Shown: one piece after another, positions 35,717-43,226 of the stretch
Layout: each line of letters opens with the position of its first letter
How positions within the stretch are numbered: position 1 is the first letter of the stretch
Origin: Oribacterium sp. oral taxon 078 str. F0262
GTDB lineage: Bacteria; Bacillota; Clostridia; Lachnospirales; Lachnospiraceae
Assembly (NCBI RefSeq): GCF_000160135.1
Contig: NZ_GG729934.1
Span: 722,954 to 786,953 of the forward strand
Length of the DNA stretch: 64,000 nt
Direction: 5' to 3'
The notes under the pieces: generated by a model
The model's input: the letters and a program-made list of their open reading frames with translations, nothing else
What the model was told of the DNA's origin: nothing
Database searches by the model: none
Position numbers and translations under genes: made by a program

Positions 35717-37471
35717 TTGTATTATCCGGATGAGTTCATCGAAGAGCTTCGCTCCAGGGCGAATATCGTCGATGTGATCGGAAATTATGTCTCGCTGAAA
35801 AAGAGGGGCGCGAACTACTTCGGACTCTGTCCCTTTCACGGAGAGAAGACGCCCTCCTTTTCCGTCGCGCCGGGAAAGCAGATCTTTTACTGCTTTGGCT
35901 GCGGGAAGGGGGGAGATGTCCTGAAATTCCTGATGGAATACGAGAACATCAGCTTTCAGGAGGCCGTGCAGAGGCTCGCTTCCGAGCTCAATGTCCCGCT
36001 GCCGGAGCTCTCGGATACAGGAGCGGGCAGGGCAGAGCGGGACAGAAGGATGAGACTTTTAGAGCTGAATCGGGACGCGGCGGTCTTTTTCTATGCGGCG
36101 CTTCGCTCCGATGCGGGGGCCCCCGGACTTTCCTACCTGAAGAAAAGAGGGATCCGCGGAGAGACGATCGTCCACTGGGGACTCGGCTATGCGGATCAAA
36201 GGAGAGACAGTCTCTACCGCTATCTTAAGGGGAAGGGCTATGAGGATGAGCTTCTCCGGGACTCCGGCCTCTTCCGCTTTTCGGAAAGGGGAGTCAGCGA
36301 CCGATTTTTTCAGCGTGTGATCTTTCCGATCCTGGATGTCAATATGCGGGTGATCGGTTTCGGGGGCAGAGTCATCGGAGAGGGCGAGCCGAAGTATCTG
36401 AACTCTCCGGAGACCGAGCTCTTCGATAAGTCCAGGAACCTCTTCGGGCTCAACTTCGCGAAGAGGTCGAGGCAGAAGCAGATGATACTCTGCGAGGGCT
36501 ATATGGATGTGATCAGTATGCATCAGGCCGGCTTTTCGAATGCGGTGGCTTCCCTCGGCACCTCTTTGACGGAGCGGCAGGCCGCCCTTCTAAAGCGCTA
36601 TGTCTCGGAGCTTGTGCTCTCCTACGACTCGGACAATGCGGGGGTGAAGGCGGCAAAGCGGGCGATCCCGATCCTGCGAGAGGCCGGCGTGGAGCCAAAG
36701 CTCCTGGACTTAAGGCCGTGTAAGGACCCGGATGAGCTGATCCGGACAAAGGGACCGGACAGCCTCCGGGAGAGGCTCTCCAAAGCGCGGAATGCCTTTC
36801 TCTGGGAGGTGGAGACGGAGAAGGGGAATTACGATTTGCAGGATCCCGCGGGACTAAATGCCTATTACCAGGCGGTCGGGAAGCTTCTCTCCGTAAGCTT
36901 TTCCGATCCCCTGGAGAGGGAGAGCTATATCCGGGCTGTCGCGAGAGAGCAGCTCATCGACTATGAGCTTCTTCGGCAGCTGGTGGAGAGAAGATCCGGG
37001 GAGCAGAGTCCGCTCCTGAACCCTCCCGGAAGGGGAGACAGCCGGGAGCAGAGAAGATCCGGGCGGAGAGCGGAGAGCCGGGAGCAGAGGACAGAGCGGC
37101 AGCTCATCGCCTGGCTCTCGGAAAAGCCGGATATGATCCCCATCGCGGAGAAGCACATCCGCCCCTCGGAGCTCTCGGATGAGATCTGCCGGGAGATCTT
37201 CCCTCTTCTTTGTCAAAGACTTCCGGCGAGCCGGATTCTGGACCGTTTCCGGGGAGATGAGGAGCGCTACGAGAGGGCGGCCTCCCTCCTGAGCGGAGAT
37301 CCCGTAGGCACAGAGAGCGATGAGAAGGCTCTCCTCAAGGGGCTCGAGGATATCATCCGGAGCATCCGACTCCGGAGACTGAACGAGGAGATTGAAAGAG
37401 AGAGCGACGGGGAGAGGCTGACGGAGCTTTTTCGGGAGCAGTCGGCGCTTCAGAGCTTCCGGCTCTCCTGA
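35717..37471 (+). CDS. dnaG: DNA primase
   Basis: DnaG makes RNA primers at the replication fork. The 584-residue protein has the CHC2 zinc finger (Cys38, His41, Cys59, Cys62), an RNA polymerase core with YLNSPETELFDKS-type motif, and the TOPRIM segment LCEGYMDVI (about 257-265) with SYDSDNAGVKAA. A low-complexity Arg-rich linker (about 430-455) leads to the C-terminal DnaB-binding domain. The TTG start has a GAGAGGGGAG site. The usual downstream rpoD is missing; trmK follows after 15 bases. Confidence 0.96.
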   Translation: MYYPDEFIEELRSRANIVDVIGNYVSLKKRGANYFGLCPFHGEKTPSFSVAPGKQIFYCFGCGKGGDVLKFLMEYENISFQEAVQRLASELNVPLPELSDTGAGRAERDRRMRLLELNRDAAVFFYAALRSDAGAPGLSYLKKRGIRGETIVHWGLGYADQRRDSLYRYLKGKGYEDELLRDSGLFRFSERGVSDRFFQRVIFPILDVNMRVIGFGGRVIGEGEPKYLNSPETELFDKSRNLFGLNFAKRSRQKQMILCEGYMDVISMHQAGFSNAVASLGTSLTERQAALLKRYVSELVLSYDSDNAGVKAAKRAIPILREAGVEPKLLDLRPCKDPDELIRTKGPDSLRERLSKARNAFLWEVETEKGNYDLQDPAGLNAYYQAVGKLLSVSFSDPLERESYIRAVAREQLIDYELLRQLVERRSGEQSPLLNPPGRGDSREQRRSGRRAESREQRTERQLIAWLSEKPDMIPIAEKHIRPSELSDEICREIFPLLCQRLPASRILDRFRGDEERYERAASLLSGDPVGTESDEKALLKGLEDIIRSIRLRRLNEEIERESDGERLTELFREQSALQSFRLS

Positions 37472-37486
37472 GAGAAGGGAGGAAAC

Positions 37487-38155
37487 TTGTCCGAGCGCCT
37501 GGAGAGAATCATAGCCTCCGCCGGGAGCTGCGCTGTGGTCTGCGATATCGGCTGCGACCACGCCTATGTCCCGATCGAGCTTGTGAAAAGAGGGGCCGCG
37601 GAGCGGGCTATAGCCTGCGACATCCGCCCGGGCCCGCTCCTTCAGGCACGGCGGAATGTGGAGGAAGCGGGGCTCTCCGGCAGGATTTCGCTTCGGCTCG
37701 GAGACGGGCTCAAGGAGGTAAAGGCGGGAGAAGCGGAGCTCGTCATCCTCTCCGGCATGGGAGGGAGGCTTATGGAGGAGATCCTGAGAGGGCGGCTCCG
37801 GGATTTCCAAAGCTTCCTGCTCTCTCCGCAGTCTGAGCCGGAGAGGGTCCGGGCTCTCGTCCTCCGGGAGGGCCTCTCTATCGCAGGGGAGGAGATGCTT
37901 TCGGAGGACGGGAAATATTATCTTATCCTCCGGGCGGAGAGGAGAAAGGCGGGGGAAGAGAGAGAGGAGGCTTCCTACTCGGAGATCGAGCTTTTGTATG
38001 GGAGAGAGCTCCTTTTGAGACGAGACATCGTGCTCCGCGCCTTTTTGGAAAGGGAGAGGGCGCGCTATGAAGAGATTTTGAAGAGGACAGATAAGGCAGA
38101 GATTCTCAGGGAAGCCTGGAATCTGAGGGAGGCGCTGGAAAGATATGAGACTTAG
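37487..38155 (+). CDS. trmK: tRNA (adenine(22)-N(1))-methyltransferase
   Basis: TrmK methylates A22 of tRNA. The 222-residue protein has the class I SAM fold: CDIGCDHAYVPIEL (about 19-32), ACDIRPGPL and the active-site-like ILSGMGGRLMEEIL block (about 86-99), with a C-terminal coiled coil. The TTG start follows AAGGGAGGAAAC. It overlaps the Nif3-family gene by 11 bases; trmK-nif3 is a conserved pair. Confidence 0.93.
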   Translation: MSERLERIIASAGSCAVVCDIGCDHAYVPIELVKRGAAERAIACDIRPGPLLQARRNVEEAGLSGRISLRLGDGLKEVKAGEAELVILSGMGGRLMEEILRGRLRDFQSFLLSPQSEPERVRALVLREGLSIAGEEMLSEDGKYYLILRAERRKAGEEREEASYSEIELLYGRELLLRRDIVLRAFLERERARYEEILKRTDKAEILREAWNLREALERYET

Positions 38156-38963
38156 GGAGATCACAGAGAGACTGGAGCGTTTATTTCCGCGGGACGCCGC
38201 CTGCGACTGGGATAATCCGGGGCTTCTCGTCGGGCATCTCGATGCGGAGGTTCACAGCATCTATGTGGCATTGGATGCGACAGAGGAGGTCATAGAGGAG
38301 GCAGTCTCCCGGGGCTGCGAGCTTATCGTGACGCACCATCCCGTCATCTTCCGGGGCGTGCGGGAGCTGAGCGATGCCTCCCCCCTTGGGAGGAAGCTGC
38401 TTCGGCTCGTGGAGAGCCGGACAGCGGTCTTTTCCATGCACACAAATTATGACGCCTCCCCATCCGGCATGGGGCAGCTCGTCTCCCGGATGCTCGGACT
38501 CAGGATGCTCGCTCCGCTGGAGGAAATTCCCTTCCGGGAACAGAGGAGAGAGACGGAGGAGAGCGCGGAGGGGGGAGAGCGCTATGGGATCGGCTTTCTC
38601 GCGGAGCTTCCCGATATCCTGAGCCCGGAGAGCTTTTCCCTCCTTGTGAAAAGGGTCTTCCGCCTTCCCGCGGTGGAGCTCTACGACGCGGGGCGTCCCG
38701 TAAAGAGGATCGCCTGCTGCCCGGGGAGCGGGAGAGGCCAGCTTGCCAATGTGCTTCGCTCCGGAGCGGGGCTTTTTCTGAGCGGAGACCTGGGGCACCA
38801 CGACGGCCTGGACTTTGTGGAGGCCGGAATCAGCCTCGTAAACGCGGGGCATTATGGACTGGAGCATCCCTTTTCGGAGGAGCTCGCGGGACTTTTGTCC
38901 GCAGAATACCCGGAGCTTTCCGTGACCGCGGCCCCGATCCGCTTTCCCGCCCGCTTTCTGTAG
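38145..38963 (+). CDS. Nif3-like dinuclear metal centre protein (DUF34, YqfO)
   Basis: The 272-residue protein belongs to the NIF3/DUF34 family, toroidal hexamers with two metals per subunit and uncertain function (sometimes listed as GTP cyclohydrolase 1 type 2). Metal ligands are visible in THHPVIFRG (about 64-72), MHTNYDAS (about 99-106) and the C-terminal GHYGLEHPF block (about 232-240). The insert domain between the halves is short. It overlaps trmK and ends the dgt-dnaG-trmK run. Confidence 0.92.
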   Translation: MRLREITERLERLFPRDAACDWDNPGLLVGHLDAEVHSIYVALDATEEVIEEAVSRGCELIVTHHPVIFRGVRELSDASPLGRKLLRLVESRTAVFSMHTNYDASPSGMGQLVSRMLGLRMLAPLEEIPFREQRRETEESAEGGERYGIGFLAELPDILSPESFSLLVKRVFRLPAVELYDAGRPVKRIACCPGSGRGQLANVLRSGAGLFLSGDLGHHDGLDFVEAGISLVNAGHYGLEHPFSEELAGLLSAEYPELSVTAAPIRFPARFL

Positions 38964-39071
38964 GGGTCGCGGTTTGCTTGAAAATGCCCCTGCTTCTGCC
39001 TATACTGAGGAGGGGCCGGAATTGCCCGGGCCGCCGGGAGATCGATCGAAGAGAGAGCTAGGAGGTTTTCA

Positions 39072-40727
39072 GTGAGAATTACAGTGGGAGACAGGGCGGT
39101 GGATTTTCCTCAGGGAACCGTCTGGAAGGATGTCGCGGAGCGCTTCCAGGGGGAGTATCCGAGGGAGATTCTCCTCGCGAAGGTCGGCCCGAGACTTTAC
39201 GAGCTGCACAAGAGATGCCCGGAGCGGGACATGGAGGCGGAGTTTATCACGGCGGGGGATAAGATCGGGAACATGACCTACCGGAGATCCGCGATCCTCA
39301 TGATGCTGAAGGCCTTCTTCAATGTCTGTGAAGGGGTGGAGGGCTTTGATGTCATTGTGGAATACAGCATCGGCGGGGGGATCTACTGCCATCTGAAGGG
39401 AGAGCTTAGTGTGACGCCGGAGCTCCTCGATACGGTGAAGGAAACCATGCGGGGCTACAGCGAGAGGAAGCTCCCGATCATGAAGCATTCTGTCCCCACG
39501 GATGAGGCGATCCGCTTTTTCCGGAGAGTGGGCATGCATTCCAAGGAGCACCTCTTCCGCTATCGGATGACGAGCCGTGTGAACCTCTACTCACTGGGGA
39601 ACTTCGAGGACTATTTCTATGGCTTCATGGTGATGGACTGCGGCTATATCCGTCTCTTTGACCTCCTTCCCTATAATGGGGGCTTCGTTCTTCTGCTTCC
39701 GACGGAGACCTGCCCGGATGCCCTTCCTCCGTTTCGCCCGATGGAGAAGCTCTTTTCCGTGCAGAAGAGCTCCACAGACTGGGCGGAGAAGGTCGGCATC
39801 GCCAATATCGGCATGCTGAATGATATGATCGTACAGGGGGAAACGGATCATCTGATTTTGATGCAGGAGGCGATCTTTGAGAAGACGGTCGGCGATATCG
39901 CGGCAGAGATCAGCGCGCAGGACAGAAAGGCCGTCCTGATCGCCGGGCCCTCCTCCTCCGGGAAGACGAGCTTCAGCAAGCGCCTCGCGATACAGCTTCA
40001 GGCTCTCGGAAAGAAGCCGCATCCGATCTCCGTCGACAACTACTTCATAAACCGGGCGCTCGCGCCGCGGGATGAGAACGGAAGCTATGACTTCGAATCC
40101 ATAGGGAGCGTCGATCTCCCGACCTTCAACAGGGACATGGCGGCCCTGCTCCGAGGGGAAAGCGTGGAGCTGCCCCGCTATAATTTCTTTACGGGAGAGC
40201 GGGAGTACAAGGGAGATTTCCGGAAGCTCTCCCGGGACGATATCCTTGTGATCGAAGGGATTCACTGCCTGAATCCCCTCATGTCCGAGTCCCTCCCGGA
40301 GGAGGCGAAGTTCCGGGTCTATATCTCTGCGCTCACGCAGCTGAACATCGATGAGCATAACCGCATTCCGAGCACAGATGCGCGGCTCATCCGCCGTATG
40401 GTCCGGGACAACAGGACCCGCGGCTATTCCGCAGAGGATACGATCAGTATGTGGAAGAATGTGAGAAGGGGAGAGGAGAGAAATATCTTCCCCTATCAGG
40501 AGAGAGCGGATGTCATGGTGAATTCCGCGATGCTCTACGAGCTCCCGGTCCTAAAGATCTTTGCGGAGCCGATCCTCTTTCAGATCAAGGAGACTTCTCC
40601 CTCCTGGCAGGAGGCAAAGCGCCTCCTGAAGTTTTTGGACTATATGCTTCCGATCAGTCCCGAATTCATCCCGCAAAACTCCATCGTCCGGGAATTTATC
40701 GGGGGGAGCTGCCTGGATGTCGGCTGA
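39072..40727 (+). CDS. TGS-domain nucleoside kinase (uridine kinase-like)
   Basis: The 551-residue cytosolic protein has an N-terminal TGS-like domain (about 1-60), a threonyl-tRNA-synthetase-like second region (about 60-190, HSVPTDEAIRFFRRVGMHSKE) and a C-terminal P-loop kinase. The kinase shows GPSSSGKTSFSKR (about 294-306), DNYF and EGIHCLNP. This domain combination is common in Clostridia and usually annotated as nucleoside or uridine kinase; substrate assignment is by family. The GTG start has a strong CTAGGAGG site. The gap before it holds no other gene. Confidence 0.9.
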   Translation: MRITVGDRAVDFPQGTVWKDVAERFQGEYPREILLAKVGPRLYELHKRCPERDMEAEFITAGDKIGNMTYRRSAILMMLKAFFNVCEGVEGFDVIVEYSIGGGIYCHLKGELSVTPELLDTVKETMRGYSERKLPIMKHSVPTDEAIRFFRRVGMHSKEHLFRYRMTSRVNLYSLGNFEDYFYGFMVMDCGYIRLFDLLPYNGGFVLLLPTETCPDALPPFRPMEKLFSVQKSSTDWAEKVGIANIGMLNDMIVQGETDHLILMQEAIFEKTVGDIAAEISAQDRKAVLIAGPSSSGKTSFSKRLAIQLQALGKKPHPISVDNYFINRALAPRDENGSYDFESIGSVDLPTFNRDMAALLRGESVELPRYNFFTGEREYKGDFRKLSRDDILVIEGIHCLNPLMSESLPEEAKFRVYISALTQLNIDEHNRIPSTDARLIRRMVRDNRTRGYSAEDTISMWKNVRRGEERNIFPYQERADVMVNSAMLYELPVLKIFAEPILFQIKETSPSWQEAKRLLKFLDYMLPISPEFIPQNSIVREFIGGSCLDVG

Positions 40728-40803
40728 GCTTACTGCGGCATGCTTTCCTCCTCGCTCAGCGCGGAGAAGCTATATTTTTCCATGCCGGGCTGCCGGGAAG
40801 AAT

Positions 40804-40833
40804 AAAAAAGCAGGGCTTAATTTTAAGCCCTGC
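40804..40833 (-). terminator. Terminator of rnpB
   Basis: An 11-bp stem GCAGGGCTTAA/TTAAGCCCTGC with a two-base loop is followed, on the minus strand, by six T residues. It may also act toward the convergent kinase gene. Confidence 0.88.
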
Positions 40834-40877
40834 CTGTATTGGAAAGCTTCCCAAGTTTTGGGGGAGTGATTTTTCTG

Positions 40878-41221
40878 GGATGAGTACCGCTGTAAGCCGG
40901 GTTATGTCGTGGATGGTCATCTATCTAGGACTCATGTCGCCATGAGCCTCAAGCAACCTACCCGAGAGCGGACGAGCAGCCCTGTGCTCTCTGTTTGGTC
41001 TTGCTTCGGATGGGGTTTACACGGCGCCGCCTGTTGCCAGACGACCGGTAGTCTCTTACACTGCCTTTTCACCCTTACCGGATTTCCGGCGGTAATTTTC
41101 TGCTGCACTGTCCTGTGAGTCACCTCAACCTGACGTTATCAGGCATCCTGCTCTGTGAAGCCCGGACTTTCCTCTCCCGGAAGCTCTCGCCTCTCCGGCA
41201 GCGACCACCCGCGGTACTCCA
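40878..41221 (-). ncRNA. rnpB: RNase P RNA, class A
   Basis: Read on the minus strand the sequence contains the universal RNase P RNA blocks GAGGAAAGTCCGGGC, AGAAAATTACCGCC, GGTAAGGGTGAAA, GTGTAAGAGACTACC, AGATAGATGACCATC and ACATAACCCGGCTTAC. Helix P1 forms between GAGTACCGC at 41211-41219 and its partner at 40882-40890, which sets the ends. The RNA is the catalytic part of RNase P and matures tRNA 5' ends. It has its own promoter and terminator. End positions are accurate to a few bases. Confidence 0.95.
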
Positions 41222-41227
41222 GGGAGA

Positions 41228-41256
41228 ATTCTAGTATAAATCCGGGAGACGGTCAA
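41228..41256 (-). promoter_or_regulatory. Promoter of rnpB
   Basis: On the minus strand TTGACC (complement of 41251-41256), 17 bases, TAGAAT (complement of 41228-41233) ends about seven bases before the RNA start. Confidence 0.8.
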
Positions 41257-41436
41257 GCACTTCCGGGGATAAGAGCTTTTTTCGCTTATTTTCAATAGGC
41301 AGGCCCAACGGCGGAGAATGGAGATGCCGCCGCTTAAATCCTCAGCAGTCCGGACCTTTTCCGGGCGGAAAGGGCCGATGGCAGAGCTTTCATCTGTGCG
41401 CTGCGGATTGTGGGAAGAAAGGGAAGGGAGGGGGGA

Positions 41437-42135
41437 TTGAAGAAGTATCAGAAGGTGAAGGCATATCTTTACGAGAGGATCATGGACGGGAGCTATGTGC
41501 CGGAGCGCCCGCTCCCTCCGGAGAGAGAGCTTGCGGCCACGCTCGGCGTGAACCGGATGACGCTTCGGAGAGCGGTGGAGGAGCTTTCGTACGACGGGTA
41601 TCTGATCCGGAAAAAGGGGAGCGGCACCTACCTTACGAGTGAAAAGGTGCGAAAGGATGAGCTGATCGCGGAAAAGGGGGCAGAGGAGCAGCAGGCCTTC
41701 CGCCTGATCAGCTGCGCTCTTTGCCGGGAGAGAGGCTACGGCTCCCGGATGCTGGAGCTTTCGGAGGACAGTGAGGAGGGCTACTGGAGGATAAGAAGAT
41801 CCCGATATCTGAATCACCTCCCCTTTGCCTATGAGGATATTTATCTCAGGGAGCGCTTTTTTCCGGCGGTGGACGTATCCTACTATGCCGTCGGTCTGCA
41901 TCGGATGGTGCAGGAGAAGGGGGGAGAGCTCCATCCGCTCCGTCAGCAGCAGGTGGAGGCGCTTCTTTGCCTGAAGACCACGGGAAAGATTCTGAATGTG
42001 AGGGAGGGCTCCCCGATCCTGCAGATCAAAACCTGGTTTTACAGGGCGAGAGATGAGGAGCCGATGCTCTTTTGCCGAAGCTACCATCCGGGAGACAGCT
42101 ATACTTTCCGAAGCCGGAAAATCGTGATTAAGTGA
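41437..42135 (+). CDS. GntR-family transcriptional regulator (HutC/UTRA type)
   Basis: The 232-residue protein has an N-terminal GntR winged helix (PPERELAATLGVNRMTLRRAVEELSYDGYL, landmarks LPPEREL about 27-33 and GVNRMTLRRAVEEL about 37-50; GSGTYL) and a C-terminal UTRA effector domain. The ligand is unknown; UTRA domains usually bind sugar phosphates or other small metabolites. The TTG at 41437, behind GGGAGGGGGG, is preferred to an earlier one at 41410. It is convergent with the metallo-hydrolase gene and about 1 kb from the molybdenum hydroxylase promoter, whose paired boxes contain TTGGTATA on the minus strand, like known HutC-type sites. Confidence 0.88.
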   Translation: MKKYQKVKAYLYERIMDGSYVPERPLPPERELAATLGVNRMTLRRAVEELSYDGYLIRKKGSGTYLTSEKVRKDELIAEKGAEEQQAFRLISCALCRERGYGSRMLELSEDSEEGYWRIRRSRYLNHLPFAYEDIYLRERFFPAVDVSYYAVGLHRMVQEKGGELHPLRQQQVEALLCLKTTGKILNVREGSPILQIKTWFYRARDEEPMLFCRSYHPGDSYTFRSRKIVIK

Positions 42136-42178
42136 GGGACAGCAGCTTCTGCCATAGGCGGAAGCTGCTGTCATATTC

Positions 42179-42841
42179 CTATTCATGGGGGAGCTTTGCA
42201 GCCGGGATCATGCCATAGTGGGAGCTAAGGATCTCCTTACCCCTTCCGATCCGCAGGAGCTCATCGATCGAGGAGCGTGCTTTTTTCCGGTCTTCGGTAA
42301 AGGGGTGGATTTCGGCCCTTCCTCTCCTGATCCGAAGGGCGTCTCCGCTGAAGAGGATTCGATCGTCCAGTAAATAGGCCATGGATCCCGGAGTGTGCCC
42401 CGGGGCGGGGATGCACTCTATGCGGTGCCCGCCGATAGAGAGCTTTTCTCCGCCGGAGAGGAGCTGAAGCTGCGCTCTCTCCACGCCCTTTGGAAAATCA
42501 CTGCGAAAGCCGCGAATTCTTTCTCCGCCGCTTCCTCCTTCCCGTAGCTCCCGCCTTGAGAGATGGATTCTCGCGCCCGGGAAGAGCTCCAAGCCTCCGA
42601 TGTGGTCGATGTCGGAATGTGTCAGGAAAATGTCGCGGACCTCGGAGGGATCGAGACCAAGCTTAGAAAGGCCATCTTTTAGCTCGGAGAGATATTTTCC
42701 GGAATCCACGGCGAGGAATTCTCCCTCCGCCCGGATGAAAAAGGCATCGTTCCTCCAGACCTTTACCGCATAGATGCCGTCCCTTAGCTTCCCGGTCGGG
42801 AGAGGTCTCATGAAGGGAAGGGATAAGATGGAAAAGAGCAT
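42179..42841 (-). CDS. MBL-fold metallo-hydrolase
   Basis: The 220-residue protein has the metallo-beta-lactamase ligands: THSDIDHIGG (about 87-96), PGHTPGSM (about 152-159), FSGD (about 168-171) and a final His in SSHYGM. The family includes lactonases, glyoxalases and thioesterases; the substrate cannot be read. The ATG at 42841 has a perfect AAGGAGGATATCAC site. The open frame continues far upstream but that part lies in a low-complexity tract and is not believable coding. It is divergent from the molybdenum hydroxylase operon. Confidence 0.88.
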   Translation of the reverse strand: MLFSILSLPFMRPLPTGKLRDGIYAVKVWRNDAFFIRAEGEFLAVDSGKYLSELKDGLSKLGLDPSEVRDIFLTHSDIDHIGGLELFPGARIHLSRRELREGGSGGERIRGFRSDFPKGVERAQLQLLSGGEKLSIGGHRIECIPAPGHTPGSMAYLLDDRILFSGDALRIRRGRAEIHPFTEDRKKARSSIDELLRIGRGKEILSSHYGMIPAAKLPHE

Positions 42842-42892
42842 GTGATATCCTCCTTGTTTTTTTGCCCCGCTGTCAAGTAAGGGGACGGATTC

Positions 42893-42921
42893 AGTATAGC
42901 AAAAGAGACCGGCTTTCTGAA
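42893..42921 (-). promoter_or_regulatory. Possible promoter for the MBL-fold gene
   Basis: On the minus strand TTCAGA, 17 bases, TATACT (complement of 42893-42898), about 50 bases before the ATG. Confidence 0.5.
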
Positions 42922-42949
42922 GTCGAAAAAAGCCGCACTTTTTGGCCCG

Positions 42950-43050
42950 GAGATAGATAAAAAAGAAAAGATAAGATGAAAAAAGATAAAAAAAGACAAG
43001 AGAAGACAAGGGAAGATAAGAGAAGATAAGAGAAGACAAGACAAGGGAAA
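42950..43050. repeat. Degenerate polypurine tandem repeat
   Basis: About 100 bases are built almost wholly from AGATAAG/AGACAAG-type units with a roughly 10-base period on the plus strand. The tract fills much of the 385-base gap between the divergent MBL and molybdenum hydroxylase genes; the rest of that gap holds the two promoters. Confidence 0.8.
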
Positions 43051-43127
43051 GGCGATGGACGCTTTCAGATACGGCGCTCCACCGCCTTTTCCTTTTCATT
43101 TTCGGAGAGCGTTTTTCATTTAAAAAG

Positions 43128-43171
43128 TATACCAATTTAAAATTGACATATACCAATTTCGGAATTATACT
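43128..43171 (+). promoter_or_regulatory. Promoter of the molybdenum hydroxylase operon with two identical boxes
   Basis: TTGACA (43143-43148), 17 bases and TATACT (43166-43171) form a near-consensus promoter. The 11-mer TATACCAATTT occurs at 43128-43138 and 43149-43159, 21 bp apart (two helical turns); the second copy sits inside the spacer. On the other strand AAATTG-8-CAATTT is an inverted repeat across the -35. This looks like a repressor site. Confidence 0.8.
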
Positions 43172-43226
43172 GAAAACAGTTCCGGAGCCGGTCTGTTTCG
43201 GAGTCATTTTGACAGAAGGAGAAAAG

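Noticed and set aside
42950-43050. CRISPR array
   Set aside because: The repeats are short, contiguous and degenerate, with no spacers and no cas genes in the window.
42845-43207. N-terminal extension of the MBL-fold protein
   Set aside because: The extra ~120 residues come from the polypurine tract, while the internal ATG at 42841 has a perfect ribosome site.
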